Shown piece by piece: positions 17,876 through 28,362 of a stretch of 64,000 nucleotides of DNA. Origin of the DNA: Sinorhizobium meliloti 4H41 (lineage in GTDB: Bacteria; Pseudomonadota; Alphaproteobacteria; Rhizobiales; Rhizobiaceae); the NCBI RefSeq assembly GCF_000375585.1, contig NZ_AQWP01000014.1, positions 99,433-163,432 on the forward strand, given 5' to 3'. Under the pieces are notes generated by a model. The model did not search any database, had not been told where the DNA came from, and saw only the letters and a list, made by a program, of their open reading frames with translations. Position 1 is the first letter of the stretch, and every line of letters begins with the position of its first letter. The position numbers were made by a program, and so were the translations under genes.

Positions 17876-17903
17876 CCGGCGCGGCTTCCGCGCCGGCTTT
17901 TTT
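17876..17903 (+). terminator. Rho-independent terminator after the MHS carrier gene
   Basis: CCGGCGCGG (17876-17884), a 3-base loop, CCGCGCCGG (17888-17896), then C and six T. This perfect 9-base-pair stem lies 65 bases after the stop codon and just before the 3' end of the convergent phosphatase gene. Confidence 0.88.
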
Positions 17904-17907
17904 CGAT

Positions 17908-18615
17908 CTACTCGGCTCCCCTTTCCTCGGCCCTGTGCTCCACATGCCTCAGCACAGGCCAGCCGGCCGCACCGCGCTTGAACAGCCAGCCCTGCCGGGC
18001 AAAGAGGAAAGCCATCATCAGCGCGACCCAGAGCCCAAGCAGCAGGCCGGCGGCGACATCGCTCGGATAATGCGCGCCGACCACGACGCGCGAGATGCCG
18101 ACGAGCAGGGCCAGCAGCAGAAACAGCGGCCGAAGCTGCGGCATCACCATCGCGAAGGCGCCGAAGAAGGCGCCGGCCGCCGTGGAATGTCCCGACGGGA
18201 AGCTTTCGAACAGCGTGTCGCCGGTAAACGGCGTGAGGCTGTAGGGGCCGTAATCTGCAAGGAGCTCGGGACGGGCGCGGCCGATCAGGAATTTCAGGCC
18301 GTGCACCAGCGCGCTCGCCGTGCCGATCGTCAGCAGGAAATAGGCGGACAGATTGCGCGCCGCGCGCGCCCTCTGCCGCAAGGTGTCGCGCGCGGAGGAT
18401 CGGCGGACGACGAAGGCGATCAGCAGCAGCAGGGCCGAGCTGTAGATCATCCAGGCGAAGGTGCCGATATCGGTGATGGCGCGGTTGAAGCCGACGATCT
18501 CCTTCGGCAGACCTTGCGCCCATTCGGAAAGATGCGGGTCGAAAGGGGTGAAGGCGACGACGAGGACGACCGTCATCAGCCAGATCCAGACGGTCAGTGA
18601 AAGCGCTCGGTTCAT
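17908..18615 (-). CDS. PAP2-family membrane phosphatase
   Basis: 235-residue integral membrane phosphatase of the PAP2/acid phosphatase superfamily, with about six hydrophobic segments. All three active-site motifs are present: KFLIGRARPE (KX6RP), FPSGHST (PSGH) and SRVVVGAHYPSD (SRX5HX3D). Likely substrates are lipid phosphates or pyrophosphates such as phosphatidic acid, undecaprenyl pyrophosphate or lipid A phosphate; sequence alone does not decide. The active site should face the periplasm. It is convergent with the MHS gene, sharing the terminator region, and 130 bases downstream of leuB on the same strand. Confidence 0.88.
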   Translation of the reverse strand: MNRALSLTVWIWLMTVVLVVAFTPFDPHLSEWAQGLPKEIVGFNRAITDIGTFAWMIYSSALLLLIAFVVRRSSARDTLRQRARAARNLSAYFLLTIGTASALVHGLKFLIGRARPELLADYGPYSLTPFTGDTLFESFPSGHSTAAGAFFGAFAMVMPQLRPLFLLLALLVGISRVVVGAHYPSDVAAGLLLGLWVALMMAFLFARQGWLFKRGAAGWPVLRHVEHRAEERGAE

Positions 18616-18683
18616 TTTGCTCCTTCCTTCGCCTTATGGATGTGAAGGCTCGGCCGGCAAAATCAAGACCCCGTAAACGCGAA

Positions 18684-18708
18684 GCACCCCCGGCAAGGCC
18701 GGAGGTGC
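18684..18708 (-). terminator. Hairpin after leuB
   Basis: GCACC...CCGGC (18684-18694) pairs with GCCGG...GGTGC (18698-18708) with one mismatch and a 3-base loop, 38 bases beyond the leuB stop. The T-run is weak (TTCGCGTTT on the minus strand). Confidence 0.5.
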
Positions 18709-18745
18709 GGTTTCGACTATTCGGGCGCGAGCGAATGCGCAGTCG

Positions 18746-19858
18746 TCAGGCCGAAAGGCTCTTGAACTCGGCGAGGATCGCGTCGCCCATCTCGGCCGTA
18801 CCGACTTTCCGGCAGCCTTCCGCCATGATGTCGCCGGTGCGGATGCCCTGATCGAGCACGTTGGCGATCGCCTTCTCCAGGCCGTCGGCTTCCTTCACGA
18901 GGTTGAAGGAGTAGCGCAGGCACATGGCGAAGGAAGCGATCATGGCGATCGGATTGGCGACACCCTTGCCGGCGATGTCCGGCGCCGAGCCGTGCACCGG
19001 CTCGTAAAGCGCCTTGCGCTTGCCGGTCTTGCCATCCGGTGCGCCGAGCGAGGCGGAGGGCAGCATGCCGAGCGAGCCTGTCAGCATGGCGGCGACGTCG
19101 GACAGCATGTCGCCGAAAAGGTTGTCGGTGACGATCACGTCGAACTGCTTCGGCTGCCGCACGAGCTGCATGCCGCCGGCATCCGCCAGCATGTGCTCGA
19201 GCTGGACGTCGGAATACTTCGCCTTGTGCGTCTCGGTCACGACCTGGTTCCAGAGCACGCCCGACTTCATCACGTTGCGCTTTTCCATCGAGCAGACGCG
19301 ATTGTTGCGGGTGCGGGCGAGCTCGAAGGCGACCCCGGCGATGCGCTCGATCTCGTAGGTGTCGTAGACCTGCGTGTCGATGCCGCGCTTCTGGCCGTTG
19401 CCGAGATCGATGATCTCCTTGGGCTCGCCGAAATAGACGCCGCCCGTCAGCTCGCGCACGATGAGGATGTCGAGGCCCTCGACCAGCTCGGGCTTCAGCG
19501 ACGATGCGTTGGCAAGCGCCGGGTAGCAGATGGCGGGGCGAAGGTTGGCGAAAAGCTCGAGGTCCCTGCGCAGGCGCAGGAGCCCGGCTTCCGGCCGCAC
19601 CTCATAGGGCACCGCATCCCATTTCGGTCCGCCGACGGCGCCGAAGAGCACCGCATCGGCGGCAAGCGCCTTCGCCATATCCCCTTCGGAGATCGCCGCG
19701 CCATGGGCGTCATAGGCCGAGCCACCCACAAGCCCCTCGTCCGTCACGAAGCCGGCATCTCGCTCGGCATTCATGTAAGCGATGATCTTGCGGACTTCCG
19801 CCATGGCTTCCGGGCCGATGCCGTCGCCGGGCAGAAGGAAGAGATTGCGCACAGTCAT
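18746..19858 (-). CDS. leuB: 3-isopropylmalate dehydrogenase
   Basis: 370-residue NAD-dependent oxidative decarboxylase of leucine biosynthesis, cytoplasmic. The N-terminus [17 protein letters not shown], the substrate arginines in [14 protein letters not shown], the GGVYFGEP loop, the metal-binding aspartates in [16 protein letters not shown] and the cofactor region [18 protein letters not shown] are all present. The ATG at 19858 has GAAGGA seven bases upstream. It is divergent from the M3 oligopeptidase gene. The 333-base gap (19859-20191) should hold both promoters and a possible 27-codon leader frame. Confidence 0.97.
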   Translation of the reverse strand: MTVRNLFLLPGDGIGPEAMAEVRKIIAYMNAERDAGFVTDEGLVGGSAYDAHGAAISEGDMAKALAADAVLFGAVGGPKWDAVPYEVRPEAGLLRLRRDLELFANLRPAICYPALANASSLKPELVEGLDILIVRELTGGVYFGEPKEIIDLGNGQKRGIDTQVYDTYEIERIAGVAFELARTRNNRVCSMEKRNVMKSGVLWNQVVTETHKAKYSDVQLEHMLADAGGMQLVRQPKQFDVIVTDNLFGDMLSDVAAMLTGSLGMLPSASLGAPDGKTGKRKALYEPVHGSAPDIAGKGVANPIAMIASFAMCLRYSFNLVKEADGLEKAIANVLDQGIRTGDIMAEGCRKVGTAEMGDAILAEFKSLSA

Positions 19859-20030
19859 GGATAGTCCTTCTCGCGTGAAAACTCGGCCGGGTTCTTAGCG
19901 CAACTTCGTATCAAGGGAAATTGCGTCTGCGAAAGAATTGTGCGTGCTCCGGTGTCACCGCTACCCTGTTTCCGCTTGACGGAATCGCGCGCCGGCGCTC
20001 GAATGGCTGAACTCAACCGGGGATTTCACC

Positions 20031-20114
20031 ATGTCGGAAACGCTTCTTTTCGGTGCCTTTCCGCAGGCGGTCTGGCACGCAGCGCCCGGCCTTTTCGCCC
20101 TGCGCAAACCTTGA
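20031..20114 (+). CDS. Possible 27-residue leader peptide upstream of the M3 peptidase
   Basis: Short frame (product begins MSETLLFGAFPQAVWHAAPG) with a GGGGAT site seven bases upstream. It ends 77 bases before the oligopeptidase start, whose frame it does not share. It could be a chance frame in GC-rich DNA; support is the Shine-Dalgarno-like sequence and position only. Confidence 0.2.
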   Translation: MSETLLFGAFPQAVWHAAPGLFALRKP

Positions 20115-20191
20115 CGGTCCGGCGCCGATCGACCACTTCAAGCACCTGCTTTGCGGTTTTCGCCGCGCTCCCGCATTCGAAAGGAATCCTG

Positions 20192-22255
20192 ATGACCGAC
20201 AGCGCTTCGCTCAATCCCGCCCTCGTCAACTGGACCGGACACGAGGGCCTGCCCCGGTTCGAGGCGATCATGGACGAGGATTTCGCGCCTGCCTTCGATG
20301 CGGCATTGGCGCGTCACGAGGCGGAGATCGAGGCCATTGCCGACAATCCGGAGGAGCCCACCTTCGACAACACCGTCGCCGCGCTGGAAATCGCCGGCGA
20401 TGAACTTTCGCGCGTCTCCGCTCTCTTCTGGAGCAAGGCGGGCGCCCATACGAACGAGGTGATTCAGGCGCTGGAGCGCGAGATCGCACCGAAAATGTCG
20501 CGCCATTATTCGAAGATCGGCACCAACCCGGCACTCTTCGGCCGCATCGACGCACTCTGGGAGAAAAGGGAAGAGCTCGGCCTCGGTGTCGAAGCCATGC
20601 GCGTTCTGGAACGGCACTGGAAGAGCTTCGTGAAGGCGGGCGCCAAGCTTGACAAGCCCGAGCAGGAGCGTCTCGCGGCGATCAACGAGAAGCTCGCCGG
20701 CCTCGGCGCCAGGTTCGGGCAGAACGTTCTCGCCGACGAGAAGGGCTGGGCGCTCATCCTGTCGAGCGAAGAGGACCTGGCGGGGATTCCGGATTTCCTC
20801 AGAGATGCGATGGCGGCGGCTGCGCGCGAGCGCGGCGAGGAAGATAAATATGCGGTCACGCTGTCGCGTTCGATCATCGAGCCGTTCCTGACCTTCTCCG
20901 AAAGGCGGGAACTGCGCGAACAGGCTTTCAGGGCCTGGACGGCGCGCGGCGAAAATGGCGGCGAGACCGACAATCGCGGCATCATCGCCGAAACGCTGGC
21001 TCTCCGGGCGGAGAAGGCGAAACTGCTCGGCTATGAGAATTATGCGGCGCTGAAGCTCGACAATACCATGGCGAAGACGCCTGATGCCGTGAACGGCCTG
21101 CTGATGCAGGTATGGGAAAAGGCGGTGGCGCGGGCCCGGGAAGAGGAGGCGGAACTCGCCACGCTCATTGCCGAAGAGGGCCGCAACCACGAGGTCATGC
21201 CTTGGGACTGGCGACACTATGCGGAAAAATTCAGGGCCCGGAAATTCAGCTTTTCGGAAAGCGAACTGAAGCCCTATCTGCAGCTGGAGAAGATCATCGA
21301 CGCCTGCTTCGCCGTCGCCGGTCGCCTCTTCGGCATCACCGCAACCGAGAAGAATGGCGTTCCCGCCTATCACCCGGACGTCCGCGTCTTCGAGATACGC
21401 GACGCCTCAGGCAGACTTACGGCCCTTTTCCTCGGCGATTATTTCGCGCGCTCCTCGAAACGCTCCGGCGCATGGATGAGCTCCTTTCAGTCGCAGCACA
21501 GGCTGAAGCTCGGGAACGGCACAATTGGCGAAATCCCGATCGTGTACAATGTCTGCAACTTCGCCAAGCCCGCCGAGGGCAAGCCGGCGCTCCTCTCGAT
21601 CGACGACGCGCGCACGCTCTTCCATGAATTCGGCCATGCGCTGCACGGCATGCTTTCCAATGTCACCTATCCCTCGGTTTCGGGTACCGGTGTCGCGCGC
21701 GATTTCGTGGAGCTGCCCTCGCAGCTTTACGAGCATTGGCTGACGGTGCCGGACATTCTCAGGAAATATGCGGTGCACTACAGGACCGGCGAGCCGATGC
21801 CGCAGGCGCTGCTCGACAAGGTCTTGGCGGCGCGGACGTTCAATTCCGGTTTCGCGACGGTCGAGTTTACCGCCTCGGCGCTCGTCGACATGGCCTATCA
21901 CACGGCGGAACAGGTCGGCGATCCGATGGCGCTCGAAGCGGCGACGCTCGAGAAGATCGGCCTGCCGCAGTCGATCGTCATGCGCCACCGCAGCCCGCAT
22001 TTTCTTCACGTCTTCTCCGGCGACGGCTATTCGGCCGGCTACTACTCCTACATGTGGTCGGAGGTGCTCGACGCCGATGCATTCGCGGCCTTCGAGGAGA
22101 CCGGCGATCCCTTCGACCCGGCGATGGCGGCCAGACTGAAGGACAATATCTACTCGGTCGGCGGCTCCGTCGATCCGGAAGACGCCTACAAGGCCTTCCG
22201 CGGCAAGCTGCCTAGCCCGGACGCGATGCTGGCGAAGAAGGGGCTGGCGGCTTAG
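20192..22255 (+). CDS. M3-family zinc oligopeptidase (oligopeptidase A / dipeptidyl carboxypeptidase type)
   Basis: 687-residue cytoplasmic metallopeptidase of the thimet-oligopeptidase family, cutting short peptides. Zinc ligands H478 and H482 and catalytic E479 form the HEFGH motif; the third ligand lies in ARDFVELPSQLYEHW. HRSPHFLHVFSGDGYSAGYYSYMWSEVLDADAF near the C-terminus is the family's substrate-closing region. The length agrees with E. coli PrlC and Dcp, and I cannot separate the two by eye. The ATG at 20192 is chosen for AAAGGA six bases upstream and the product start MTDSASLNPAL. The frame is open for a further 84 codons, but that part is unlike the family. Confidence 0.92.
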   Translation: MTDSASLNPALVNWTGHEGLPRFEAIMDEDFAPAFDAALARHEAEIEAIADNPEEPTFDNTVAALEIAGDELSRVSALFWSKAGAHTNEVIQALEREIAPKMSRHYSKIGTNPALFGRIDALWEKREELGLGVEAMRVLERHWKSFVKAGAKLDKPEQERLAAINEKLAGLGARFGQNVLADEKGWALILSSEEDLAGIPDFLRDAMAAAARERGEEDKYAVTLSRSIIEPFLTFSERRELREQAFRAWTARGENGGETDNRGIIAETLALRAEKAKLLGYENYAALKLDNTMAKTPDAVNGLLMQVWEKAVARAREEEAELATLIAEEGRNHEVMPWDWRHYAEKFRARKFSFSESELKPYLQLEKIIDACFAVAGRLFGITATEKNGVPAYHPDVRVFEIRDASGRLTALFLGDYFARSSKRSGAWMSSFQSQHRLKLGNGTIGEIPIVYNVCNFAKPAEGKPALLSIDDARTLFHEFGHALHGMLSNVTYPSVSGTGVARDFVELPSQLYEHWLTVPDILRKYAVHYRTGEPMPQALLDKVLAARTFNSGFATVEFTASALVDMAYHTAEQVGDPMALEAATLEKIGLPQSIVMRHRSPHFLHVFSGDGYSAGYYSYMWSEVLDADAFAAFEETGDPFDPAMAARLKDNIYSVGGSVDPEDAYKAFRGKLPSPDAMLAKKGLAA

Positions 22256-22285
22256 GCTCTTGTCTTTGAGAAAATAGGAGGTGAT

Positions 22286-22440
22286 TGCCCCCGACCCTCT
22301 CCCCGCAAGCGGCGGGAGGGGACGTGAGCCGCACGGGCGATCTCATTGCGGCTACGCCTATGGTGTGGAGGGGGACCGCGCGCGCCGTCGCCCCTTCGCC
22401 CCGCTTGCGGGGAGAAGGTCGCGAAGGCGACGAGGGGGCA
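22286..22440. repeat. Mosaic palindromic element, copy 1
   Basis: 155-base intergenic element bounded by inverted ends TGCCCCCG and CGAGGGGGCA. Each half holds a hairpin: CCCTCTCCCCGC with GCGGGAGGGG at the left, and CTTCGCCCCGC with GCGGGGAGAAGG at the right. Organisation matches the copies at 31291-31403 and 36638-36782. It lies between the 3' ends of two convergent genes, where it could serve as a two-way terminator. Confidence 0.75.
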
Positions 22441-22468
22441 CAACCGGCCCGATGAAGACAGGTGAGAT

Positions 22469-23638
22469 CTATGCCTGCTCCACCCCCAGCACAGCCAGCA
22501 GATTGCGCATCCGCTCGGTAGCCAGCTCCGGCTTGTCGAGCACATTGGCCTGATCCGCCAGGCGGAAGATATCGGCATAGTGGAGCAATCCGCGAGCCGA
22601 TTGCAGGCCGGCCGGCAGGGTGAAATGCTGTTGGTGGCCGTTCAGCCAGGCCAGGAAGACGACGCCGGCCTTGTAATATTGCGTCGGCGCCTCGAAGATC
22701 TTGCGCGAGAGCGGCACGGTCGGCTCTATGACGCCGCGAAAGGTCGCAAGATCGCCTTCGGCGAGGGCCGCGAGCGCCTTCGAGGCCGACGGCGCGACGG
22801 CGTCGAAGATGCCGAGCAGTGCGTGGCTGTACGTGTTGCCGTCGCCCTCGATCAGTTCCGCATAGTTGAAATCGTCGCCGGTGAAGCAGAGCACGCCCTC
22901 GGGTAGCCGGCTGCGCAGCGCCAATTCCTTGGCGTTGTCGAGCAGCGAAATCTTGATTCCCTCTACCTTGGCGCTGTTCTCGCCGATAATGGCCAGCACG
23001 GTTTCGAGTGCCTGCCCGAAGTTTTCCGAGCCCCAATAGCCTTTGAGCTGCGGGTCGAACATGTCGCCCAGCCAGTGGAGTACGACCTTGTCCCTGGTCT
23101 GGGACAGGATGCGGCCGTAGACACGCCGGTAGGCGTCGGGGGAGCGCGCCACGCGCGCGAGCGCCCGGCTCGCCATCATGATCGCGCGGCCGCCCTCGGC
23201 TTCGACGAAGCCGACCTGCTCCTCGTAGGCCGCGATGACATCGTCAATCGAGCGCGCGTCGGCCGGCGAAAGGTGGTCGGTGCCGGCGCCGCAGGCGAGA
23301 TCGGCGCCCGGGACGCTTCGCGCTTCAGCGAGCGAGCGACGGATCAGTTCCTGCGCCGCCGCCCATGTAAGTCCCATGCCGCGTTGCGCCGTATCCATCG
23401 CCTCGGCGATCCGGAAGCCGAGGCCCCACAGGTGATGGCGGAAGGCCATCGTCGCTTCCCAGTCGATTGCCGGATTGCCCCAGGGATCGCTATCGCGAAG
23501 CGGATCGGAAACGACATGCGCGGCCGCGTAGGCGATGCGGTTGAAGGTCGGGGCCGCTCCGGGTCGGGTGATCGGTTCGCCCCGAGGCCGGTACTCTTCG
23601 AGCGAACCGTCCTGGCGCGGCAGAAAAACGCTGGTCAT
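22469..23638 (-). CDS. DUF993 family protein (dihydrodipicolinate-synthase-like)
   Basis: 389-residue soluble protein that I place in the DUF993 group, usually annotated as dihydrodipicolinate-synthase family. Recognisable features are DPWGNPAIDWEATMAFRHHLW, GADLACGAGTDHL, VVLHWLGDMFDPQLKGYWG and KISLLDNAKE, where the lysine is a candidate Schiff-base residue of a TIM-barrel lyase. If so, it would be an aldolase or dehydratase acting on a keto-sugar derivative; no function is established to my knowledge. AGGAGG lies 11 bases before the ATG. It is transcribed away from the lacI operon, and its promoter carries a LacI-type operator, so it should belong to the same regulon. Confidence 0.8.
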   Translation of the reverse strand: MTSVFLPRQDGSLEEYRPRGEPITRPGAAPTFNRIAYAAAHVVSDPLRDSDPWGNPAIDWEATMAFRHHLWGLGFRIAEAMDTAQRGMGLTWAAAQELIRRSLAEARSVPGADLACGAGTDHLSPADARSIDDVIAAYEEQVGFVEAEGGRAIMMASRALARVARSPDAYRRVYGRILSQTRDKVVLHWLGDMFDPQLKGYWGSENFGQALETVLAIIGENSAKVEGIKISLLDNAKELALRSRLPEGVLCFTGDDFNYAELIEGDGNTYSHALLGIFDAVAPSASKALAALAEGDLATFRGVIEPTVPLSRKIFEAPTQYYKAGVVFLAWLNGHQQHFTLPAGLQSARGLLHYADIFRLADQANVLDKPELATERMRNLLAVLGVEQA

Positions 23639-23669
23639 CGGCTTTTTGTCCTCCTCTAACTCATCGCAT

Positions 23670-23698
23670 CGAATAATTTAGACCGTTCCAAATTTCAA
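23670..23698 (-). promoter_or_regulatory. Promoter of the DUF993 gene with a LacI-type operator in the spacer
   Basis: On the minus strand: TTGAAA (23698-23693), a 17-base spacer, then TATTCG (23675-23670). The spacer coincides with an imperfect copy (23676-23693, one perfect half GTTCCAAAT-like, the other degenerate) of the palindrome at 23870-23887. The -10 box is poor. Confidence 0.5.
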
Positions 23699-23862
23699 GA
23701 TGAAAATCAAACTTCGTCATCGCAACAGCGGCGCTTCCTCGGGGAATCCTTGTCTTTTTGAAATGAGGTAATCCTCTCGGGTTATTTATAACAGCTACTT
23801 AAGGGGGCACTGCGGGTCCACGCGTTGCCAGGGGCGCCGGCAAAAATGTGAACAGGAGCCTC

Positions 23863-23891
23863 TTGACGAAATTGGAACGTTCCAATTATTA
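23863..23891 (+). promoter_or_regulatory. Promoter of the lacI catabolic operon with a perfect 18-base operator
   Basis: TTGACG (23863-23868), a 17-base spacer, then TTATTA (23886-23891). The spacer holds the perfect palindrome AATTGGAACGTTCCAATT (23870-23887), with the central CG typical of LacI-family operators. A repressor bound here would block RNA polymerase, so autorepression by the adjacent lacI gene is the simple reading. Confidence 0.78.
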
Positions 23892-23926
23892 AGGAGGAGA
23901 GAGACGAAATTTCGGGGAGGATGTTC

Positions 23927-25967
<2,041 letters not shown>

Positions 25968-25968
<1 letters not shown>

Positions 25969-27590
25969 TGCGCATGACGGGCAAACATATTTCGCTTGCG
26001 GAAGCTGCCGGCTTGATTCCGGACGGCGCAATCGTTTCGGTCTCCTCCTCCAGCGGGCTTGGCTGCCCGGACCTGATGCTGAAGGCGATCGGCGAGCGCT
26101 TCGAGGCGACCGGACACCCGCGCGATCTGACGACGCTGCATCCGATCGCCGCCGGCGACATGAGCGGCATCAAGGGTGTGGATCATATCGCCAGGAAGGG
26201 CCTCCTGAAAAAGATCATCGGCGGCTCCTATCCCTCAGGCCCGTCGAGCGCCGAACCGCCGCTGATCTGGCAGATGATCGGCGCGAACGAGGTGGCCGCC
26301 TATAATATTCCCTCGGGCATTCTCTTCGATATGCATCGCGAGGCGGCGGCCAAGCGCCCGGGCGTCATGACCAAGGTGGGGCTCGACACCTTCGTAGACC
26401 CCTCGCGCGAAGGCTGCGCCATGAATGCGTCAGCCGCCGCCGAACCGGTGGTGAAGAAGATCTCCTTCGAGGGAGAGGACTGGCTTTATTTCAAGGCGAT
26501 CGCGCCTCAGGTGGCGATCATCCGCGCGACGACCGCCGACGAACGCGGCAATCTCACCTATGAGCACGAGGGCGCCTATCTAGGCGGCCTCGACCAGGCG
26601 CTTGCCGCCCGCAACAATGGCGGCATCGTCATTGCCCAGGTGAAACGCATTGCCAAAGAAGGCTCGCTGAAGCCCCATGATGTGCGTGTACCGGGCGTTC
26701 TGGTCGACTATGTCGTCGTGGACCCCGAACAGAAGCAGACGACGCAGACGCTCTACGACCCCGCCATTTCCGGCGAGATATTCCGTCCGCTCGACAGCTT
26801 CCGACTGCCGGAATTCAATATCCAGAAAGTGATCGCGCGCCGCGTCGCCAAGGAGCTCGAAGCGGGCAGTGCGGTCAATCTCGGTTTCGGCATTTCCGCG
26901 AACGTCCCGCGCATCCTCATCGAAGAGGGTCTGCACGGCGCAGTGACCTGGGTCATAGAACAGGGCGCCGTCGGCGGCGTGCCGCTCCTCGATTTCGCCT
27001 TCGGCTGCGCCTCGAATGCGGACGCCTTCATGCCGTCGCCATACCAGTTCACCTATTTCCAGGGCGCAGGCTTCGATGCTTCTCTGCTCTCCTTCCTGGA
27101 GATCGACCGCACCGGCTCCGTCAACGTCTCGAAGCTCAGCTTCCGCCCGCATGTAACGGCGGGGGCGGGCGGATTCGTCGACATAACCGCGCGGGCGAAG
27201 AAGATCGTCTTCTCCGGCATGTTCAATGCGGGTGCGAAGCTGGCGGTCGGCGACGGGCGGCTCGTGATCGAGAAGGAAGGCAAGCTCAAGAAGCTCGTCA
27301 ACACGGTCGAGCACGTCACTTTCTCCGGCCGCCGGGCCGTCGAGCAGGGGCAGGACATCACCTATGTCACCGAGCGCTGCGTGATGAAACTGACCCCGGA
27401 AGGCGTGGTGCTCACCGAAATCGCCCCGGGCGTCGATCTCGAAACGGATATCCTTGGTCAGTCGGAGTTTCCGCTTATCGTCTCCGACGCGCTGAAGCCG
27501 ATGGATCCGGCGCTGTTCGGCGAGGGGCCGATCGGCCTGACGCTGCCCGCCAAGGGACCGCGCCGTCTCACGGGAGGCGACGATGACTGA
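25968..27590 (+). CDS. Acyl-CoA:acetate/3-ketoacid CoA-transferase (fused alpha-beta type)
   Basis: 540-residue class I CoA-transferase with both half-domains in one chain, like propionate CoA-transferase/YdiF. It moves CoA from a donor thioester to a free carboxylate through a glutamyl-CoA intermediate. The likely catalytic glutamate lies in VIEQGAVGGVPL in the second half, and GFGISANVPRIL precedes it. Other family segments are IGGSYPSGPSS and ATTADERGNLTYEHEG. The start shares one base with the afr stop (TGATG). Its presence beside a sugar-type reductase is unusual and suggests that the sugar skeleton is opened or oxidised to an acid that is then activated with CoA. Confidence 0.9.
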
Positions 27591-28362
27591 CGAACGCATC
27601 CGCATCGATTTCGACGGTCGGTTAGCGATCATGACGGTCGCGCGCCCGGAAAAGCTCAACGCCTTCGACATCGGCATGCTGAAGGCGCTAGACGCGGCCT
27701 GCGATACGGCCGAGGCGAAGCGCGACGTGCGCGTCCTGATCCTTACCGGCGAGGGCAAGGCCTTTTCCGCCGGCGGCGACATCAAGGCCTGGGGCGGCAT
27801 GGAGCCAGCCGCCTTCGGCCATGACTGGGTGCGTTTCGGCCACCGCGTTTTCGAACGGCTCGCCACGCTGCGCATGCCGGTGATCGCGGCACTCAACGGC
27901 CATGCGCTTGGCGGCGGTCTGGAGCTTGCGGCGGCGGCGGATATACGTCTGGCCGAAAAACAGGTGAAGATCGGCCTGCCGGAGACGAGCCTCGGCATGG
28001 TTCCGGGCTGGTCGGGTACGCAGCGCCTGGTCGCGCGCTTCGGCGCGCAGATCGTTCGCCGCATGGTGCTCGGCGGCGAGATGTTCTCGGCGGCGGAAGC
28101 CAAGGCCGAGGGGCTTATCGACGCAGTGGTCGAGACCGGCGCGGTCATGCAGGCGGCGCGCGACTACGCCGCGCGGGTCGCCGGCCGCGGGCCGGCGGCG
28201 CTCGAAATATCGAAGCTGATGATCGCCTCGGCCAGCGGCGAAGACAAGGGCGCGGCGGTGGAAGCGTTGGGATCGATCCTCGTCGCCAAGACCGGCGATC
28301 TCAAGGAAGGCGTAGCCGCCTTCAGTGAAAAGCGTGAAGCTCGCTTCAAGGGAGAATGGTGA
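27583..28362 (+). CDS. Enoyl-CoA hydratase/isomerase family protein
   Basis: 259-residue crotonase-fold enzyme acting on a CoA thioester. The oxyanion-hole segments FSAGGDIKAWG and NGHALGGGLELAAAADIR are intact. The second acid/base region reads GLPETSLGMVPGWSGTQRL, where hydratases usually have glutamate at ETxLGxxPG, so hydratase activity is plausible; isomerase or hydrolase roles remain open. It overlaps the CoA-transferase gene by eight bases and shares one base with the next gene. It probably processes the CoA ester made by the preceding transferase. Confidence 0.9.
   Translation: MTDERIRIDFDGRLAIMTVARPEKLNAFDIGMLKALDAACDTAEAKRDVRVLILTGEGKAFSAGGDIKAWGGMEPAAFGHDWVRFGHRVFERLATLRMPVIAALNGHALGGGLELAAAADIRLAEKQVKIGLPETSLGMVPGWSGTQRLVARFGAQIVRRMVLGGEMFSAAEAKAEGLIDAVVETGAVMQAARDYAARVAGRGPAALEISKLMIASASGEDKGAAVEALGSILVAKTGDLKEGVAAFSEKREARFKGEW

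Noticed and set aside
19940..20191. N-terminal extension of the M3 oligopeptidase by 84 codons
   Set aside because: No ribosome site, and the sequence is unlike the family. The ATG at 20192 has AAAGGA and the expected N-terminus.
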